A stretch of 6,420 nt of DNA. It comes from CAKAHY01 sp041848045. GTDB taxonomy: Bacteria > Bacillota > Clostridia > Lachnospirales > Lachnospiraceae. The stretch covers positions 1-6,420 of the forward strand of contig JBGZHY010000140.1 of assembly GCA_041848045.1 (NCBI GenBank), in the 5' to 3' direction. Positions 4,839 to 6,420 of this stretch are shown in pieces. Position 1 is the stretch's first letter; each line of letters opens with the position of its first letter. Position numbers and translations under genes: made by a program. The notes under the pieces are model-generated. The model ran no database searches, had not been told where the DNA came from, and worked only from the letters and a program-made list of their open reading frames with translations.

Positions 4839-6420
4839 GTGTTTGCAACATTGTATTCCTACATAGGAAAATATAAAAAGGATTCGCTCTTAACTGTCTT
4901 TTTTACCGTCGGAGAAGTAGGCTTTGAGATTTTTATCCCTTTGATGATGGCAAGAATGATTGACAAGGGAATCCAGACGGGGGATATGGGGGCAGTTTTG
5001 CGATATGGCGCACTGATGCTCGTTTTGTGCGTTTTCGGTTTGTTTTTCGGCATTTACTCCGGAAAATTTGCGGCTGCGGCAAGCAGCGGATTTGCGGCGA
5101 ATATACGCGAAGGAATGTTTAAGCATATCCAGAGCTTTGCCTTTTCCAATATTGATAAGTTTTCGACGGCAGGTTTGGTAACCAGACTGACGACGGATGT
5201 CAGCAATGTGCAAAGCGCCTATCAGATGGCCATTCGTCTGCTGATGCGTGCGCCGGCAACCCTGCTTTTTTCCATGTGCATGACGATAGCCATCAGTCCG
5301 CCTTTATCTTTGATTTTTTTGGGAGCAACTTTGTTTTTGGGAAGCATCATATTTTTGATGGTGAAATCCGGTTTGAAGGCTTTCGGCGCAGTATTTGAGA
5401 AATATGACGCCTTAAATGCCGGGGTGCAGGAAAACGTAAGGGGCATACGGGTTGTGAAGTCCTTTGTGCAGGAGGACTATGAAATCAGCAAGTTTGACAG
5501 GGCTATTCTGGAGCTGTACCAAATGTTTGTCAGAGCGGAATCGGGAGTTTCGTATTCCATGCCCTTGATGCTGTTTACCGTGTATATTTCAACCCTGTTG
5601 ATTTCCTGGTTCGGTGCCCATCTGATTGTGATGGGAGGCTTGAGCACCGGAGAATTAACCAGCCTGTACACCTATATCCTGAATATGATGATGTCCCTGA
5701 TGATGCTGGCCTTTGTTTTTGTCATGATTGTCATCAGCGAAGCAAGCGCCAAGCGTATCTGTGAGGTGCTGGAAGAAAAGGCGGATATCCTCAGTCCTGC
5801 CGAAGGAGAAAAGGAATTGGCAGACGGCAGCATCACCTTTGACAAAGTATTTTTTTCCTACAAAAAAGACAGCAAAAGGTATGTTCTTTCGGATATCAGC
5901 TTAGAAATCAAGAGCGGAGAGAGTATCGGCATTATCGGCGGAACGGGCAGCGGAAAATCATCCCTGGTCAATTTAATCAGCCGTTTGTATGATGTCAGTA
6001 CAGGCTCCGTCAAGGTGGGCGGCAAGGATGTGCGGGAATACGATTTGGATGCCCTGCGAAATCAGGTGGCTGTGGTACTGCAAAAGAATGAGCTTTTTAG
6101 CGGCAGCATTTTGGATAATTTGCGCTGGGGCAATCCGCTTGCGAGCCCGGAGGAATGCAGACAGGCCTGTGCGATCGCCTGTGCCGATACCTTTATCGAG
6201 GGCTTTCCGGAGGGTTATCATACCCATATCGAGCAAGGAGGAAACAATGTTTCCGGCGGGCAAAAACAAAGACTGTGCATTGCCAGAGCCTTGTTGAAAA
6301 AACCGAAGATTATCATTTTCGACGATTCCACTTCGGCGGTGGACACGGCAACCGATGCCAAAATTCGTGAGGCTTTGCGTACTCGTCTGGGGGATGTGAC
6401 AAAAATTATTATTGCACAGC
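4839..6420 (+). CDS. ABC transporter half-protein (TMD-NBD), degenerate subunit of a heterodimeric exporter, 3' partial
   Basis: The frame is open from GTG 4839 to the window edge: 527 residues, with perhaps 50 missing. An N-terminal type I exporter membrane domain has six hydrophobic spans (about 16-40, 54-75, 132-153, 156-176, 241-265 and 272-300). RLTTDVSNVQ (116-125) and GIRVVKSFVQEDYE (202-215) are coupling regions typical of LmrC/TM287/BmrC proteins. The nucleotide-binding domain has Walker A GGTGSGKS (367-374, Lys373), Q-loop Gln415, signature VSGGQKQR (471-478) and Walker B IIIFDD (491-496). Asp496 replaces the catalytic Glu, and Gln527 stands where the switch His normally is (IIIAQ). 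These two changes mark the non-catalytic member of an asymmetric pair, so a partner half-transporter with canonical residues is expected immediately downstream. Such pairs export drugs, toxins or lipids; the substrate is unknown. The gene follows pirin by 69 nt and is probably controlled by the MarR promoter, possibly modulated by the intervening hairpin. Confidence 0.93.
   Translation, partial: MFATLYSYIGKYKKDSLLTVFFTVGEVGFEIFIPLMMARMIDKGIQTGDMGAVLRYGALMLVLCVFGLFFGIYSGKFAAAASSGFAANIREGMFKHIQSFAFSNIDKFSTAGLVTRLTTDVSNVQSAYQMAIRLLMRAPATLLFSMCMTIAISPPLSLIFLGATLFLGSIIFLMVKSGLKAFGAVFEKYDALNAGVQENVRGIRVVKSFVQEDYEISKFDRAILELYQMFVRAESGVSYSMPLMLFTVYISTLLISWFGAHLIVMGGLSTGELTSLYTYILNMMMSLMMLAFVFVMIVISEASAKRICEVLEEKADILSPAEGEKELADGSITFDKVFFSYKKDSKRYVLSDISLEIKSGESIGIIGGTGSGKSSLVNLISRLYDVSTGSVKVGGKDVREYDLDALRNQVAVVLQKNELFSGSILDNLRWGNPLASPEECRQACAIACADTFIEGFPEGYHTHIEQGGNNVSGGQKQRLCIARALLKKPKIIIFDDSTSAVDTATDAKIREALRTRLGDVTKIIIAQ

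Noticed and set aside
4772..4876. 34-codon frame between pirin and the ABC gene as a leader peptide
   Set aside because: It has no SD, overlaps the ABC start, and shows no runs of regulatory codons. It is kept only as a remark with the hairpin.
5973..6297. Open frames on both strands inside the ABC nucleotide-binding domain
   Set aside because: The correct frame carries Walker A, Q-loop, signature and Walker B motifs in order. The other frames are shadows.
1..6420. Search for CRISPR arrays, tRNA or rRNA genes, insertion sequences, toxin-antitoxin pairs and phage genes
   Set aside because: No spaced direct repeats, cloverleaf-like segments, transposase motifs or terminal inverted repeats of a mobile element were seen. 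The window is almost fully occupied by the listed genes.

Overview
The window looks like chromosomal DNA of a Firmicute of class Clostridia, probably Lachnospiraceae. The reasons are moderate G+C (about half, by eye), strong AAGGAGG-type ribosome binding sites, TTG and GTG starts, tight same-strand gene packing, and protein types typical of that group: a COG2509 flavoprotein, a short ProB without a PUA domain, a YnzC/DUF896 protein, and a TM287/LmrC-like ABC half-transporter. The taxonomy is inferred from style and has not been searched.

All genes are on the + strand and fall in two blocks. Block 1 (1-3357) is a housekeeping-type run: the last 43 codons of a BaiN/HI0933-like flavoprotein, a COG2509 FAD-dependent dehydrogenase, glutamate 5-kinase (proB), a small DUF896 protein, and 5-formyltetrahydrofolate cyclo-ligase. 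The genes overlap or lie 10-14 nt apart, so they are probably cotranscribed. No internal promoter or terminator is evident.

Block 2 (about 3369-6420) is a regulated cassette: a MarR-family regulator, a pirin-family cupin whose start overlaps the regulator's end, and after a 69-nt gap with a hairpin, an ABC exporter half-transporter that runs off the window's right edge. It is preceded by an AT-rich promoter carrying a perfect 19-bp inverted repeat, each arm of which contains the 12-bp palindrome ATCTAATTAGAT. This is very likely the regulator's own operator. The ABC protein has a degenerate nucleotide-binding site (Asp for the catalytic Glu, Gln for the switch His), which marks it as the non-catalytic half of a heterodimeric exporter. 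Its partner should lie just downstream.

The most interesting reading is that block 2 is a MarR-controlled module that senses, oxidises and exports a small molecule, plausibly an aromatic, quinone or flavonoid stressor. Gene identities are well supported. The inducer, pirin substrate and exported compound are inference. Two starts deserve correction relative to the longest open frames: 117 rather than 15 for the dehydrogenase, and 1733 rather than 1712 for proB. Two coding regions cut by the window edges (1-133 and 4839-6420) are easily missed.
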